A stretch of 64,000 nucleotides of DNA from Anagrus nilaparvatae. Lineage: Eukaryota; Arthropoda; Insecta; Hymenoptera; Mymaridae. Where the stretch lies: contig JAKSXM010000142.1 of NCBI GenBank assembly GCA_022575985.1, forward strand, positions 5,396,001 through 5,460,000, given 5' to 3'. Positions 24,731-38,500 of the stretch are shown piece after piece. Position numbers and translations under genes: made by a program. Position 1 is the stretch's first letter; each line of letters begins with the position of its first letter. The notes beneath the pieces were generated by a model. That model made no database searches. It saw only the letters and a program-made list of their open reading frames with translations, and was not told the DNA's origin.

Positions 24731-27399
24731 GCGTGCCTTTAAGCTTAAAAAACCTGGATAGATCTATCTCATTTGATTCATTGTACTTTTAAAATTTTTC
24801 TCAAATTAATTATTGTCTATTAACTATTACAAATAAACTGTTATGTATGTACAATACATGTTATACTAGATAATAGGAATAGTATAACTTTTATGAATTT
24901 TGCAACTTTAATTATGCAAATATTCATTAAAAATTATTAATACAACTTACATGCTATACATTTTTATTATAAATTCTTTTCTTGAGAAAACTGATCATAA
25001 ATAAAAGTTAGCATTTTCATTAGCGACTTTTTAATAACTCCATTTAAAATTACATGACATTTAATGACCAATTGTTCGTTATAGCATTTATTAATAAAAG
25101 GCACCGTAACTATAACTGTGTGTCGCATTATTTTTTGTTCTATGGACAAACGACACATAAAAAACTGTATGAAAATTTATTTTCAATAGTCAGAATGTTG
25201 CATGCATATTTTACACTTTACAATATCCTCCAGGACAATTAATTACAAATTCTGGTTTAAAAAATATACGAGTCCTAGAATCGAGCACGCGATTTCTTTC
25301 TCTATTTTTAATGTTTTGTGAAACTGAAGTTTTTAAAAAATGACATGCAATATATGAAAATGTCTCTCTTTTCATTTTTGCGATTTTATAGGTTCTTAAC
25401 TCTTGTTTTTTTCTCATTACATATTTTTGCTTCTTCTTGTATTATATATGGATTATATTCCTGTCACAATGAGATGTGGTAAAACGAATTGCTCTTAAAT
25501 ATACCCACGCGAGGACAAAATAATACTTAAAAAGAATTTCTTATAATTGACTGAAATCTCAAAGGTATAAAAACATTTTTTATTAGCTTACTTAAATTTT
25601 AATCAAGACTTAATGATTTTTCGTACGCTGGATCCATTTGTCAATTTATGAGCATAATATTAAGTAACTAAAATTTTAAGATATAAAAATGCGTTTATTT
25701 ATATCGTAAAAAAATTTATTCTTTTTTTATAATATTATTACACATTAATGTAGAAAAAATTTTTTAAATTAACTTTAAATAACACATATGCGAATGAGTA
25801 ACCGTTATGTTTGTTATAATCAAGTTCTCATAAAAACCTTTGTCGTAAATCTGAAGATGGGCCGAAACGAAGACTATATATAGTTTTGCAGATTGGCTGG
25901 TATTGGCTATTTTGCTAATGAAAAAAAAAGGAAGAAAAATTAGCTATAACTCATTAAAACCTTTTCTATATATGGATTCTAAAAAAAATAAATAAGATTC
26001 TAAAAAAGCCCTTTCGTTTTCGATTTAAAAAAGATTCAGATCAACAGTTTTGATTTATTAATATAATTATATTGATCATTTGACGTTTTTTATTTTTAAA
26101 TTCGATATAAGAGCCTTGGGCCTACCGTAGTGCTGACAACTGGATATGTTCATAAAAAAAATTCCAGCCAGCAGCAAAATTTGGTCACGCGAACTTTATT
26201 TGCACAAACTAACTACTATATTAATGTATTACGTTTGGTAAAAATTGTTTATTAGCTTAAATAAACGTAATTCCCATTAAGTTGTCTTTTTTCTCGAAAG
26301 TGAATTGACTTTCTATTTTTATATATACGGCTTTGTTTCGCAAATCATTATAAACTTGGGTGGTACGATGGAATTCGTAAGTGAAATAAATAATTTTTGT
26401 TATCATAGGACGAGGTCCTGGCGTTGACATTAGTCTTTTATAAAACACAGCAAATCGGTATATCTACGAGCCATTAAATTCTTTTATTCGTTTTGTTTGT
26501 TGTAAAAAAAGTACGTGTGCCGCTCGTTAAAATAAATCCTATATGCGTGTGGGTGTAATATAATGCCCAAGACACCGAAAAAACAAAACCGGAATAACTA
26601 AAAAAAGGAGAAACTTTGTATGTATAAAAATAATAATAACAATAAAACGAAAAAGAAGAAGACGAAGAAGTCATGTGAAATTTTATTTTATTTTTTGAGT
26701 GAGAGAAAAATATTATTATAGTACGCTACATGGCTCACCTTTAATAACCAAAAGAAGAATATTGTTTACCTTTGAATATTCTCGATAAATAACAGTTATT
26801 ATATCAATAACTAGTTTTGAAAAAAGAAATTTTGGTTTTTAGATGGAAATAAAAAAGATTTACTCTAATGGCCCAATAAATTGATGAAAGAGCCTCGTTA
26901 GACTGATAAGGAAATAAAAAATTTTGTTCCTCTTTAATTTCGTCCTTGCGCATAAAAATCTTTTAATTTTTATTGTGCGAAAGTATTCTCGTGTAAATAA
27001 GATAACTCGTTATCAAATTATCTTTATCAAAAAGAGAAAAAGACGCGGATCTATTACACTAAACTTTTTAATAAATTAACTGTGAGAAATAATTACACAT
27101 AGAATTAAACTTTATCTGATTTAATTTAATTTTTAGAAAAACGCATTATTTTTTCTCTTGCCCAAGAGTGAGGAGAAAAAAAATATTGCAAAATATTACG
27201 AAGGTTATTATTTTTTTATGTTAATTTTTCATTATAAAAATACAACAAAGTATTAAAATAAACATATAATATTCAAGTATTCGTCTAATAACAAATATGT
27301 CCAGAAGTGACTCCGGTCTTCTGTAGGAAAGGATTCGGTTGTCTTTTTTGTATTAACTGATCTCCTCTCTTGGGACTTACCTTTAAAAAAAATATACAT
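24731..27399. other. Gene-free DNA upstream of the agrin-like promoter
   Basis: No coding frame of recognisable family on either strand; short frames overlap on opposite strands and look random. Confidence 0.5.
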
Positions 27400-28016
27400 A
27401 CGCCTACATACGTTACGGCGATCGAGTCATTCGCAGCATCCACACTTTTTAGAGCCCTCCTCAGTCGTACGCGTGCCTTTACACGCGACCAATCACTTCG
27501 ATATAAAAATTATTATTTTTTTTCTTATCTATCCTTGTCTACATAAATAGATAGAGGAAAAATTTATTTAATGTTCAGTTACTTTAGTTTATCGCACGTT
27601 CTTGTACAGTGCAGAAAGTTAATAATGTAGAAGGCGAAAAAATTTAATATTTATTCAACAATTATCAAAAATTTTTTTGCATTCGAGTTTCTTGTGATTT
27701 TTAACGTTAACATGTGAAAATTTACATTTTGAATTAAATAGTGCTCTTTTTACTTGTGCGGAATTGTGTTTTCTATTTATTAGTTTATGTGCATGCGATA
27801 GTATTATAAATGCGTGGGCGCAGAAAAACTTTTTCGAGCTTCATATAACGCGCGTTACGGCGCCAACCTGTTGCTCAAGATCATGTTTTAGTGTGTTGTG
27901 AATGTGTCTGTGTAAAATATGCAAAAAGAAATAAAAATTAAAAAAAGAAAAAAAAAAAGTAATTTAAAAAATTAAAAAAAAAAGTTATTAATGATAAGAA
28001 GGAAAAGAAGAAAAAA
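27400..28016 (+). promoter_or_regulatory. Probable promoter and 5' UTR of the agrin-like gene
   Basis: This stretch is richer in G+C and CpG than its surroundings (for example GCGCGTTACGGCGCC near 27850). It has a CCAAT box at 27489-27493, an ATATAAAA box at 27501, an ATAAATA box near 27543 and a TTCAGTT initiator at 27574-27580. The last 120 bp before the ATG are purine-rich and almost pure A/G, as in a long leader. The exact start site cannot be fixed. Confidence 0.4.
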
Positions 28017-28449
28017 ATGAACTGGAAATTAAAAATGATGAATTTAATATTATTATTCATAACGCTGATATCCTTGAATTCTATAATATTTTTGGCCAAA
28101 TCAGCGTCAACGGAAGAGTATTTAGAATGTCGTAAAAATTTAACATTGCATATTAAAAATGATACGATATTTAAGGATAAAGTTACATTATCGGATTATA
28201 TATTTACCGGTAAAATTCGCGAATTTCGCCGCAATCACATGATCGTGCGAGTGAAAAGGTCGATAAAAGGTTTGATTAACACAGATATTCATTTGTTGTT
28301 AAACGATACGTGCTCGGTTTACATACGACACAGTTACACTGGTATATTTTTTGCCAAAAAAATTACCGAAAATGGCCAAGTCTTTATGAATTTTGGTCCT
28401 GTGCCGTTGACGCTAGCCAATCTCGATAAGATCGGCGCATTTCTAAAAG
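28017..28449 (+). CDS. First coding exon of an agrin-like secreted protein (NtA/TIMP-type OB fold)
   Basis: The exon encodes 144 complete codons and ends phase 1 at a strong GTAAGA donor at 28450. Residues 1-31 form a signal peptide with a long hydrophobic core. The mature part has two Cys (38 and 99) and Asn-glycosylation sites (NLT 41, NDT 48, NDT 96). The pattern FTGKI..(I)VRVKR.IKG, TGIFFAKK and VPLTLANLDKI follows the order of the agrin N-terminal (NtA) laminin-binding domain, whose vertebrate form ends in a similar ITLRNLEEV strand. In insects agrin-like genes have a separate signal-plus-NtA exon followed by very large introns. The open frame continues 65 bp into the intron, but the hydrophobic tail there is read-through. 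I found no follistatin, EGF or laminin-G exons downstream, so the gene either extends beyond the window or this is an orphan exon. The agrin assignment is from remembered pattern, not a search. Confidence 0.6.
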
Positions 28450-30229
28450 GTAAGAAACTAATATTCGCAGTAAATATAATTATAACTTTTATCGTGCCAG
28501 ATTATTGCAATTAATTACTACTAGTATTACGCGCCTGAGGTGAACTCGACTCATGCATTTTAATCAGTCCATTTTAATTCCGATATAAATGTTATTTACA
28601 CACTCAGACGCCCCGACAACGAAAATTATATAGCTTTCAGGCAAAACCCATCAAAAAGAGTGTTACGTGCTTTATGTACTTATTTAGTATTGTGCGAGAT
28701 TCCGCGGCTAAAAAATTAAATAATTTCTAGGTTATTCATTAATAAAAACTTGGTAATTAAAACCACTTCTTCTTTATCAACGATACCATTCTATTTTAAT
28801 ACGGAATGCATAAGCTCGATTCGATATCAATTGTTTAATGACCTACTCTCTATTATTATCTAAATGACTTTTTCATTGAGTTTTATTATCAAAATAAAGA
28901 TACATTTATTATTTTATATCTGTAAGACAAAAGGATTTCAGTAGACTACCGTAAAGCATCAACACCCACGTAATTCAAATCATCGCACGAGCATCTAGAA
29001 TTAAAAGAGTAGTTTATAAATGTGACAAGAAAATCCAGTGTAGGAGTAAAAGCGCGGAACTAAATTTTAGATACTTTCTTTTATATTTAAATTGATTAGT
29101 TGTTGCTAAGTTTGTTACGGTCAACTAGTTGGCATGCGTTCAATTATTATTTTAATTACTTATGAATTATATTTTGTCCTAATTAAAATTACAATTGTAA
29201 GAATAATAAAATGTTAAAACATGTTTTGAAAAATAAATATAATTTTTAAGTGCTATATAATTCTCACAAACATATGACTTTATAAACAACCTACGCAATT
29301 TTCCTATAAATATTATGATCTAAAGAAAATTATAAATTCAACTTTCCACACCCATACGATGTTTTCTTTATTTTTAATTTTTTTTATTTTTTATAAAACT
29401 CAAAGTTCGAGGAAACAATTATTATAATTATATTTCACACTTTATTGGACTCGAGTTTATAATAATTTGCATGCATTAGGAAAATCGTTCTAATTTTTTA
29501 GTTTTAAAAATACGCACAAATAAAGAATGGTTTTTCTGATCTAGGAAAATCTTCTATCGCACCTGTTAACGACGTTTGTTATAATGAGACTGCGGAAGTG
29601 CAGAAAACTCTATTTTATACTTGAAAGGACATTATCCTTTTTCTCAGAAAAATATCATCACGTACTCAGCTTAACAATATTTCTCCATTAATTTCAAATG
29701 TTACTAAAATATTTGTTTTTAGTCACAAGTATTTAAGTCATTAAAGAAAAACTTGATAGTTTTCAAAGTTAATTAGTTTTGACTTTGACAAAACGACTCT
29801 CTATATATTCAAGACAATTTAAACCGATCTTTTTCATTTATACTTGACGACAACTAACACACATCGCATCTTTTTAACGGAGGTCCTAATTTGTTTGTTA
29901 CACGATATTTTTATCCCCGAAAAAATATTCTTCTTCAGCTCGGCATTTATAAATGTCTATGTTTATGTAAAATTTAATTATTCAACATTATTAATATAAA
30001 ATGCAAATACTTTTTGTAAACACGTTTTTAAAATTTATGCAATTAGCAAAAATATTTAGATTTTTACTAGATGTATAAAAAGATTGTTTCACAGAAAAAG
30101 AAAATTATGATTAATTGGTGTATTTATAGTAGTCCAGAAGCCGTATATATTATTTGTATGCACTTCTTTTCTAAATTTTCTGCAAGGCTACTTATATGAG
30201 AGATAAGTTTTTAATACTATGACTCTAAA
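28450..30229. other. Start of probable first intron of the agrin-like gene
   Basis: It begins with the GTAAGA donor. No following exon was found here. The intron probably continues through the MITE- and foldback-rich DNA to the right; its end is not visible. Confidence 0.4.
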
Positions 30230-30840
30230 TTTTAGGTCCCGGCTTCAAAGAATTAGCCCTAATACCAAAAAACTGTATTTTTCGATCTATTCTGAAAACT
30301 ATTTTGACTTATTATATAAGAAACTTGTTTAATTGTCCCCAAAATGATAGGCGATAGGTTTTTGAGGTTAATGAATCAGAATATTTAGGTCCCTAACCCA
30401 AAAACATATTAACTTTTGTTTTGAGGACACTTAGAAATATTTCTTATAAAATATGTCAAAGTAACCTTCAATATTCACCAAAATATATGGGTTTTCGGTA
30501 GAGGCAATAATTTTTCATTGCCGCGACCTGAAATTTGGAACTAATGACCCTAAAAACCTTAGTTCAGTAATATTTATGAGAAAGTATCTTATGTAATATG
30601 CAGAAAAATGTAAAAACGAACAGATAGATTCCCTTAAATGGCATGAAAAGAAAATTTTTGGGGTAGGGACCCAAATATTCTCATTCAACAACCTCAAAAA
30701 ACCTATCGCCTATCGTTTTGAGGACAATTAAAAAAGTTTTTTATGAAATATGTCAAAATTAGCTTCAAAGTTGACCGAAAAATACAGTTTTTTTTTATTA
30801 AGGCTAATTATTTAAGGTCAGGGTTTAAAAATTTATAATC
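30230..30840. repeat. Large foldback inverted repeat
   Basis: The left arm (about 30237-30405) and the right arm (about 30655-30835) are reverse complements at roughly 85% by eye. They share the landmark GATAGGCGATAGGTTTTT and the TATTTAGGTCCCTA/TATTTGGGTCCCTA blocks. The centre of about 240 bp holds weaker related copies. No coding potential. Confidence 0.7.
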
Positions 30841-31232
30841 AGCATATTCAAAAACTTATCCATTTCATCCTCATGCAATTAGTTTTGCACAAACTTTAGA
30901 AAAAAAGTGCACACATATAACAGATACGAGTTCTGGGCTATGGAGTAAATTGCCATTGCCTGAAAAATCAATGATTTCTAATACTTTTAAATTTTTTTAA
31001 ATTGGAAATTCTTAAATACATTAAATATAATAAAAATTTCTTTTTCTTTCTTTGCTAAAATTAAAAAAAAATGTCAGTTATAAAATTTTAAAATTTATAA
31101 ATTTGACCTAAGAATTTTCAATTTAAAAAAGTATTTGAAATCATTGATTATTCAGACATTTGAATTGCATTACTCAGTACTAATTCAATAACTACATCTT
31201 GTTTATAAGTGAGGGTAAAAAAAGAGTAGATA

Positions 31233-31540
31233 CACTGTAAAAAGTAACTTTCTTAAATTTACAAAAAAAATAGAATATTTTCGAAAAATTAGTAAATTTT
31301 CAAAAAATTTTGTAAATATTTGATAAAAATCGTAAATTTACTAAATTTAGTATATTAACGAAAAATTCGAGAATTCTCAATTTTTTTTTGTGAATTTACG
31401 AAAAAAGTTGTAAACTCACAAATATTTTTCGGAAATTTACAACTATTTTTTATAAATTTTCGAAAAAAATGATAATTTACAATTTTTTTCGAAAATGTTC
31501 TAATTTTTTTGTTAATACAAGAAAGTTACTTTTTGCAGTG
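31233..31540. mobile_element. Palindromic MITE, copy 4 (right half shortened)
   Basis: 308 bp, flanked by TA. The left half is full-length but the right half lacks the inner modules, so the arms are unequal. The right end carries TTTTTGCAGTG, one base changed. Confidence 0.87.
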
Positions 31541-34500
31541 TAGTTAAAAAAATTAGATACTCGAAATTATATGAATGAAATAATTAAATTTAAAATAAAT
31601 CTAAGGTCATTCATTTTATGATGCACCACATAACTCCGAGTTGAAAAGCGATAAATGTTTTAAAAAAAATTTACATGTTAAATGAATGAATTTTGTCCAT
31701 GCATAATATTTAGCTCATGAATCTCTCCAGCTGACTACTGTTAAATTAAATATATTTCTCTTCGCCACTAAAAATATTTATTTTTTTATCTCATTAATTT
31801 GTGTCGTAAAAAAATTTTTAAATTTCCATGTAATATTTTTGATAGTGATAAATATCGTACCTTTTGAAATAAAATTTGTCTCATTTGTCTTTACAATGTT
31901 AAATAGAAAATGCAAGAGAAAAAAAAAAGTTTCTTACATCAACTAGCAATAGAATTTTAGTTTCTTAATACATCGCAGTTTATTTTGTATTTTTATTTGA
32001 TTTCAACGTTTGCCGTACAATTCAGTCTATTATACAACTGTTTAAAAATTGGAAATCGATAAAAATAAAAGGAAAGAATAAAATTTTCAAACGATAATAT
32101 AAAAGAGACAAAAGTTTAAGTAACAAAAGCACTTTGAGCATTGGAAATAAAAAATTTAATTAAAGATTTAGAATGAATTGAATTTTCTTTTAATCCCGAG
32201 GTCCTATTAAGGAGTGAAGGGCGAGTAAATGGTAAATAAGTTAATATCTTATCTTAAACAATATCAATTGACTTTTTTTTAATTAAGTAACGTAAAGTTC
32301 AATTATAGATTTAAATATTATCGTAACATTTAAATAAACGCATTATTGCCTCGGGTTTCTTACTATCATTATTATTGAGTGTATAAGCTTCGATTTATGG
32401 ATTTCTTGTTATCGGTTTATTTTTATACACGCAAATATGCTAATTTTCGTATTTTTTACATCTTAGGGCGTCATTTTAGTGGAAAAAAAATGTACGTGCG
32501 CTGTAATTTGTATTGTTGCGGATTGGAATGCAGTATAATAACGTTGGCCTAACGTATTAGGTGCGAATTTATGAGTGATATTCGATATTACTAAAAAAAT
32601 GCATAAAAATTAAATCGTTTCTCAGCTACGACCGACTATAAATAATCAAGAGTAATTTATTGAATTTTAGAGAAGCGCAAAGTTGCACGATATAAAGATG
32701 CCCGGTTTACTTTTCATATGAAAATGGAACCCCGGAGTGAAATCGGACATAGCAGGGAAAAAAGTTCTATTAGAGTAAATAATTTAATACGAGTTTGTTA
32801 GCGTATTTTAAAATTAATTGCTCGAAAAATGGTCAATCAGAAAAGTCTATAATTACAAAATTGCGAATTATTTATTTGTTTATACCAATGCGAATGTAAA
32901 TTATAATAAATTAATGCTTGTTACATATCTTATTGCGTTAATAAATAATACGAGTAATTAATAAATTTTTTAAATAACTCGAATGCATAATTTATGGATT
33001 TTTGATGGATTGCATCTAGACTTTAGTTTGAGCAATAGTCTTAAAGAAATCAAATGAACTCCTCCCACTTTTACTCTGATTAGGTAAAGTTTTTCTTATT
33101 TTTCTTATCATACAAGAGAGAAACACAAAGTATTTCTTTTTTATTTCGTTATGCACGAGTAAGCTTGTGGCGCGTGGCTTTAAGAAAATCTAGCTACTGA
33201 AAAAAAATACATTGATTTGAGATTTCTTGGCGCCACAAGAAAAATTGTTCAAATTGTATTCGTTATATTGCACGAATAAATTTAAACAGAGTGGGATAGG
33301 AAATGCATAATCTGTCTACGTAGAGATAAAAAAGGTTGGAGATTGAAAAAAAGAAGGATAATTCGTGTTTTGAATATAAATTATTTTTGAAAACTTTCTC
33401 CGTGTATATTGCGTGTTTAAATAAAATTGCCTTGCGTTTCTAATTGTTTTTAATCAATTGTGTCATTAATAACATTTGATTGATACATGAATAGAGCAAT
33501 AATAAATTTATTCTAATATTATAATTAACGTCATAGATTCTGTGTGCGATACGACCTTAGGAAAATAAAAACTTTTATGACTACATAATTATATAGGTAA
33601 GGAAAAAAATTCTTGGCTTGGCAAATAAAATCTTGGACTGATAATTTATTATACCTTTACTATTTATATTTATTTATACCAACCCCTTAATAAAATTCAT
33701 TTAACCACTCCTTATCACCGCCTCTACATAATTTACAATGAGAAAACATAATTTTGGCTTCGATTCTTAGTCACGTGTTTTTTTTTCTGATCAGTTTCTA
33801 TCAAAGAAAATTTTAAAGAATTTTCTTTATTTCCCTCAGAGAAAAAATACAAATTTTTACCCTCCACTAAAACATAACAAGTACAGGGAAATCGTATGCC
33901 CCAATTTTTCCATTTGAAGTATAATCTTTTCGCGGCATATTTTATCTTCTTTAGCATACGCATTTCAGCTTCACCCCAGGAGGCCCTTACGAGGGTGCAC
34001 ATTAAATGTCGTCGACTTGAATAAGTTCCACAGAAGCATACTTTCTTTTTTCTTTTATTTCTTTGTACAGTTGTTTTTAAAGCTTGCGCTCGTATTCAAA
34101 GTGCATAAAATGGATAATATTTCTTTTTTACTCGGAAGAAGGATTGCTTTAAAAGTATATGCATAAAAAGAAATAAAAGAATAAACTTTGAATACGAAAG
34201 TAAATGAGTTGAGAGTTAAGCCAATAACATGATCATTTGTTTACTAGTGTATGATTTTTTAATATTTCTCTTTTACATACATTTTGTTTTGTTGATATAA
34301 AAAATTATAGTTATAAATCAAGATACTTTATATAACTTAACTCTTTTTGGATATATCATAATAAAATAAAATAAATGATTTTTCTTTTGCAACATGCTTA
34401 TGAACTTGCATGCATGGCCAAATGGAGAGCCCATTTATATGAAAACGTTGCTATATCGTCGAGTTTTTGAAATGTTAAAAAATTTTAGGGAATGCAGAAT

Positions 34501-35247
34501 AAATAATTAGAATTAATAATTGATTAGGCTTATGCAGGGAAAAATTTTTAATAGGTTTATTTGATGTCATTAGATGTTAGAAAATTCAAGAAATTACTTG
34601 GTTTTTCGATTGTGGCACCTAAAATGGTCAACAGCATTTTTTTTTTATCATTTTGGACCTTATGTCTAATTTTTTTATGGGAATTCTATTTTATGAAAAT
34701 TTGTATACCGTGATTTTTCAGTTTCAGCACCTAAAATGGCCAGCAGTATATTTTTTTTTTTAAACTCTTTGGACGTTATACCTAATTTTTTCATAGGAAT
34801 CCTAAATTATGAAAATTATTTTTAGCTAAGATTTTGGTATGATACAAAAATTTATTTCAAACCAAAAAAAAATGCTATTTTTTTCATATTTAGACTTTCA
34901 TAGCTTCTTTCTCCATGGGGCTTGAGAAAATTTATTCAAGCACGTATCCAGAAAGAGGGCCAAAGGGGAAATGAAAATTTTGATTAAAAATAGCAATACT
35001 TTACCAATCTTTTTGTCTTTCATTTAAAAATTTATTAAGATACAATTTAAATTAATCAACACTTCAATTTTTTTTATCAATAATCAAATATATACCATCA
35101 TTATTATTATTATTGTTAGGTCCTGCCCCTCCCCCCCAGAAAAAAATTTCTAGATATGTGCTTGTTCACTACTACATAATTTTCTCAGATCTGAAAACTA
35201 AATTTTTGAAAAATATAAAGAAATACTTTGTTTGCAATTGGTACGTA
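31541..35247. other. Gene-free DNA
   Basis: Apart from the 112-bp duplication near 34.6 kb, nothing is recognised. An 89-codon minus-strand frame at 33733-34002 has no known domain. Confidence 0.5.
34600..34830. repeat. Tandem duplication, period about 112 bp
   Basis: GCACCTAAAATGG occurs at 34615 and 34727, each followed by a T run, a TTTGGAC block, then CTAATTTTTT and a GGAAT(T/C)CTA block. Two copies. Confidence 0.6.
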
Positions 35248-35595
35248 CACTGTAAAAAATAACTTAAAAAATTAGAAAATTTTCGAAAAATTAGTAAATT
35301 TTCAAAAAAATTTGTAAATATTCGAAAAAAATCGTACATTTACTAAATTTAGTATATTATCGAAAAATTCGAAAATTCTCGATTTTTTTTTGTGAATTCA
35401 TAAGAAAAATTGATAATTTACAATTTTTTTCGTAAAATAACAAAAAAAAATCGAGAATTCTCGAATTTTTCGATAATATACTAAATTTAGTAAATTTACG
35501 ATTTTTATCGAATATTAACAAATTTTTTTGAAAATTTACTAATTTTTCGAAAATTTCCTAATTTTTTTAATATAAGGAAGTTACTTTTTACAGTG
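35248..35595. mobile_element. Palindromic MITE, copy 5
   Basis: 348 bp, flanked by TA, long subtype with the extra AAATTTGTAAATATTCG module. The inner palindrome TCGAGAATTCTCGA is preserved on the right side. Confidence 0.88.
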
Positions 35596-38500
35596 TATTT
35601 ACTGCTGAATTTTTCAAGTCCGATAAAATTTTATTTCTAAAAAATAAAGTTAATACTTTTTTTTTCTTCATAGGAGTTCTAGTTTGAGAAAATATTTTCC
35701 TATTATCCGAAGAATCCCATCGCAATGTTTTTTATTCGTCGATGCAATTTAATTGGATGTACCTTTTGTTTGGAATATTGTAAAGCCTTGTTTGCGTATC
35801 TTTTTATTATAATTGAATTGAATAATATCCCAAATAGAATCTGATTAAAAGTGGATCGTATTACTCTAGATTTATCGGCATAAGATCGTATTTCCGATGT
35901 GCATCAAGTGCTACTCGATATTCATTATGGTTTGAATTTGCGAAGGGAAATGAGGAAAATGAAGATTATAACTTATTCGATCGTTAAAATAACAAATATT
36001 AACAGTTAATTTTAGATGTTTCTTTTGAGCCGAGGAATAAGAATAGCAATAATAATAATAATAAATTAAACATCGGTAGAACCATAAATCTAGTGAGTTG
36101 GCATAAAAAAGAAAAAAGAAAAAATTGTTTGATTTAATCGATGGGTGTATAAAATAATATTTATTCTGTATTATAAAATAAAAGAATGAGTCATTAAAAT
36201 AATAAAATTGAAAATTTCATCGGTTTAATAACACAACAGCAAGTTTCACACTGATTAATTATATTATTTGTTGAGAAAACCTTAGGTGGTATCAAACGGA
36301 TAATAAAAAGATCATCAATAATTACGATTCTCTTTAAAGCTCCATAAAGCATAAAGAGAGCAGAAAAATAATTTTATTATCTTGAGTTTTTAATTAAAAA
36401 ATTCAAAATATATCGTTAAAGTAATCTTTATTCAAAACACGTACAATAAATTAAAGTACAAAATCGATATTAGCCTTTAAGAGCAATAAATATTAATTTA
36501 TTAGGACTATTAGCTATGGCAGAGGAAGAGAGAGAGAGAGGGAAGCCCAACGAATATTTTGACAGGTAAAATTATACGTCTCCTGTGTGGCGCGGCTCTC
36601 TCCTACTCGTATTTATGTCTATAGAAAACACAAAACCCCAGGGCTTCTAATCAAATTCAATTCATCTTTATAATAATTTCTGGTATTTCTTAAACTGCCA
36701 TAATTTACTAATTTTATCTCTTTGAAGCTTTTTACCATAATAATCACTTACTTGGCGGTTTAAAAAATTCTTTAATTCGCATTTGGTATTATCGAATTTT
36801 AATTAGCTGTACTAGATAAATAAATCATTATGACTCATAGCTATAAACTTTTCATTTTGTCAATTGAATTGAAATTATTGGCTTTCTGAATTAATTTAAA
36901 AGTTTTAATTTAATTACCGCAAACAGGATACCTACTTAATTTAAAAATAAAAAATCAATTAAAACGATATTATAATTTTGATGAGAATTTCCTGATTTCA
37001 AAATAGATATTATTGTCATGTAGTTATAACGTCGCACTTGAACAAACTAGTTGGTTGTCGAAGAGCTTTTTCAAGAGTTTATGGTAATTAATGCATTAAA
37101 TTCATCGAGCACCATTTCCTAAACCTGTCAGAGAAATTCATATAAATATTATTATTGAGAGAAAGTCTATAATTTCTAAAGTCCTAAATGTCAATCATAT
37201 ATGTAACAGCACTTGTTTTTTAAAAAAAAAATTTCCAAACTGACGATAACAGTTGAATTTTATTTAACGTTAAATTATGTCAAAGCAAAACAACAGCAAC
37301 ACATGTTGAATATTTTCTTCCCGTCTGTCATTAATATGATCTACGCCTTTTGCTCCTGCCTGCCTGTAGTATCTTTGTATGTATTTATTATGTATAAGCT
37401 ACCGACAATCTTTTAAGATCTTATCCAGCCCGATCACTTTATGAAGAATCCTTGAGGCTGCACATAAGTGTATTTATATTAAGAAAATATTATGTTCACT
37501 TTTACATATAGATTAAACATCATTCCATATGACGAGCCGGGAGCAATAACGCTAATATCCTTCTCTTATGGGACATTCTAATGAAAATACCCAACGAGCA
37601 TATTTATTTGCTATTTATGTACGATCCTCTTCTCCGCATTAATATAATTTTAAATCTTTTTATGCTCGGCTGTAATTACTTTTTTTCACAGAAATCGACC
37701 AAATGAATCCTTTATTTCGGTTAATTTAAAAACTTAGCGGTTCTTGATGAAATTATCGAGTGGTCCCTTGGTTGCCTTATTACGAGATAATTAATTAAAT
37801 TAAAAAAGTTTTGATGTAATCAATTCAGGACATCAATGAAATTTGAATTAAAGTTTCGAGAATGTAATTATGAAAATTTTTCTTGTATATAACTAAAATA
37901 AAGTTGATGACATAAACTTTTAAAAATAAATCATCAATCACAGGGTAACTCACTGCTTCGGGTTATTTAAAATCTTGTACACCAGAAGGATACACTGTAA
38001 ATTGATAAAATTCGATAAGATTTCCATGTGTAAACCCAAAATGAAATAAGCATTTATCTGTAAAAGGAAACGAAAAGTTTTCTATGTTAAAAAAATAAGT
38101 TTCAAATCCTATTAAATTATTAAAATTAGAAAAAAAGAAATCGTTCTCAATAATATCTCCTAAACGTTCTTCTGTTATAAGCTTAATTAGCCATAAATCA
38201 TAAAACCGGCCTGCTACATGGATTAACGGTTGCGAATATACACTTCCCAAAACTCCCATCAATACTTACTATGATGGGGCTATGCAAAGCAATTTAAGCT
38301 TTCTGGGCGTTCGTTTTGATTTATTCGTGTATGGTGAATAAACAAATATTTTAAATTTCTTTTTTTTTTGAAATAAGTGATTTTAAGTTAATATAAATGA
38401 TGTATTCATGCAAATGAGGAAAAGTACTTATTTTTTTAAATTAGAAATTTCAACTTTTATAATTAATTGACTGAATTTGAAGAAAGAATTTGATTTTATA

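Noticed and set aside
33733..34002. 89-codon minus-strand frame
   Set aside because: No known domain, no splice or promoter context, and frames of this length are expected by chance.
37963..38262. 99-codon minus-strand frame
   Set aside because: It has some protein-like look, but starts at a TTG, has no recognised motif, and about one such frame is expected by chance in this much A+T-rich DNA.
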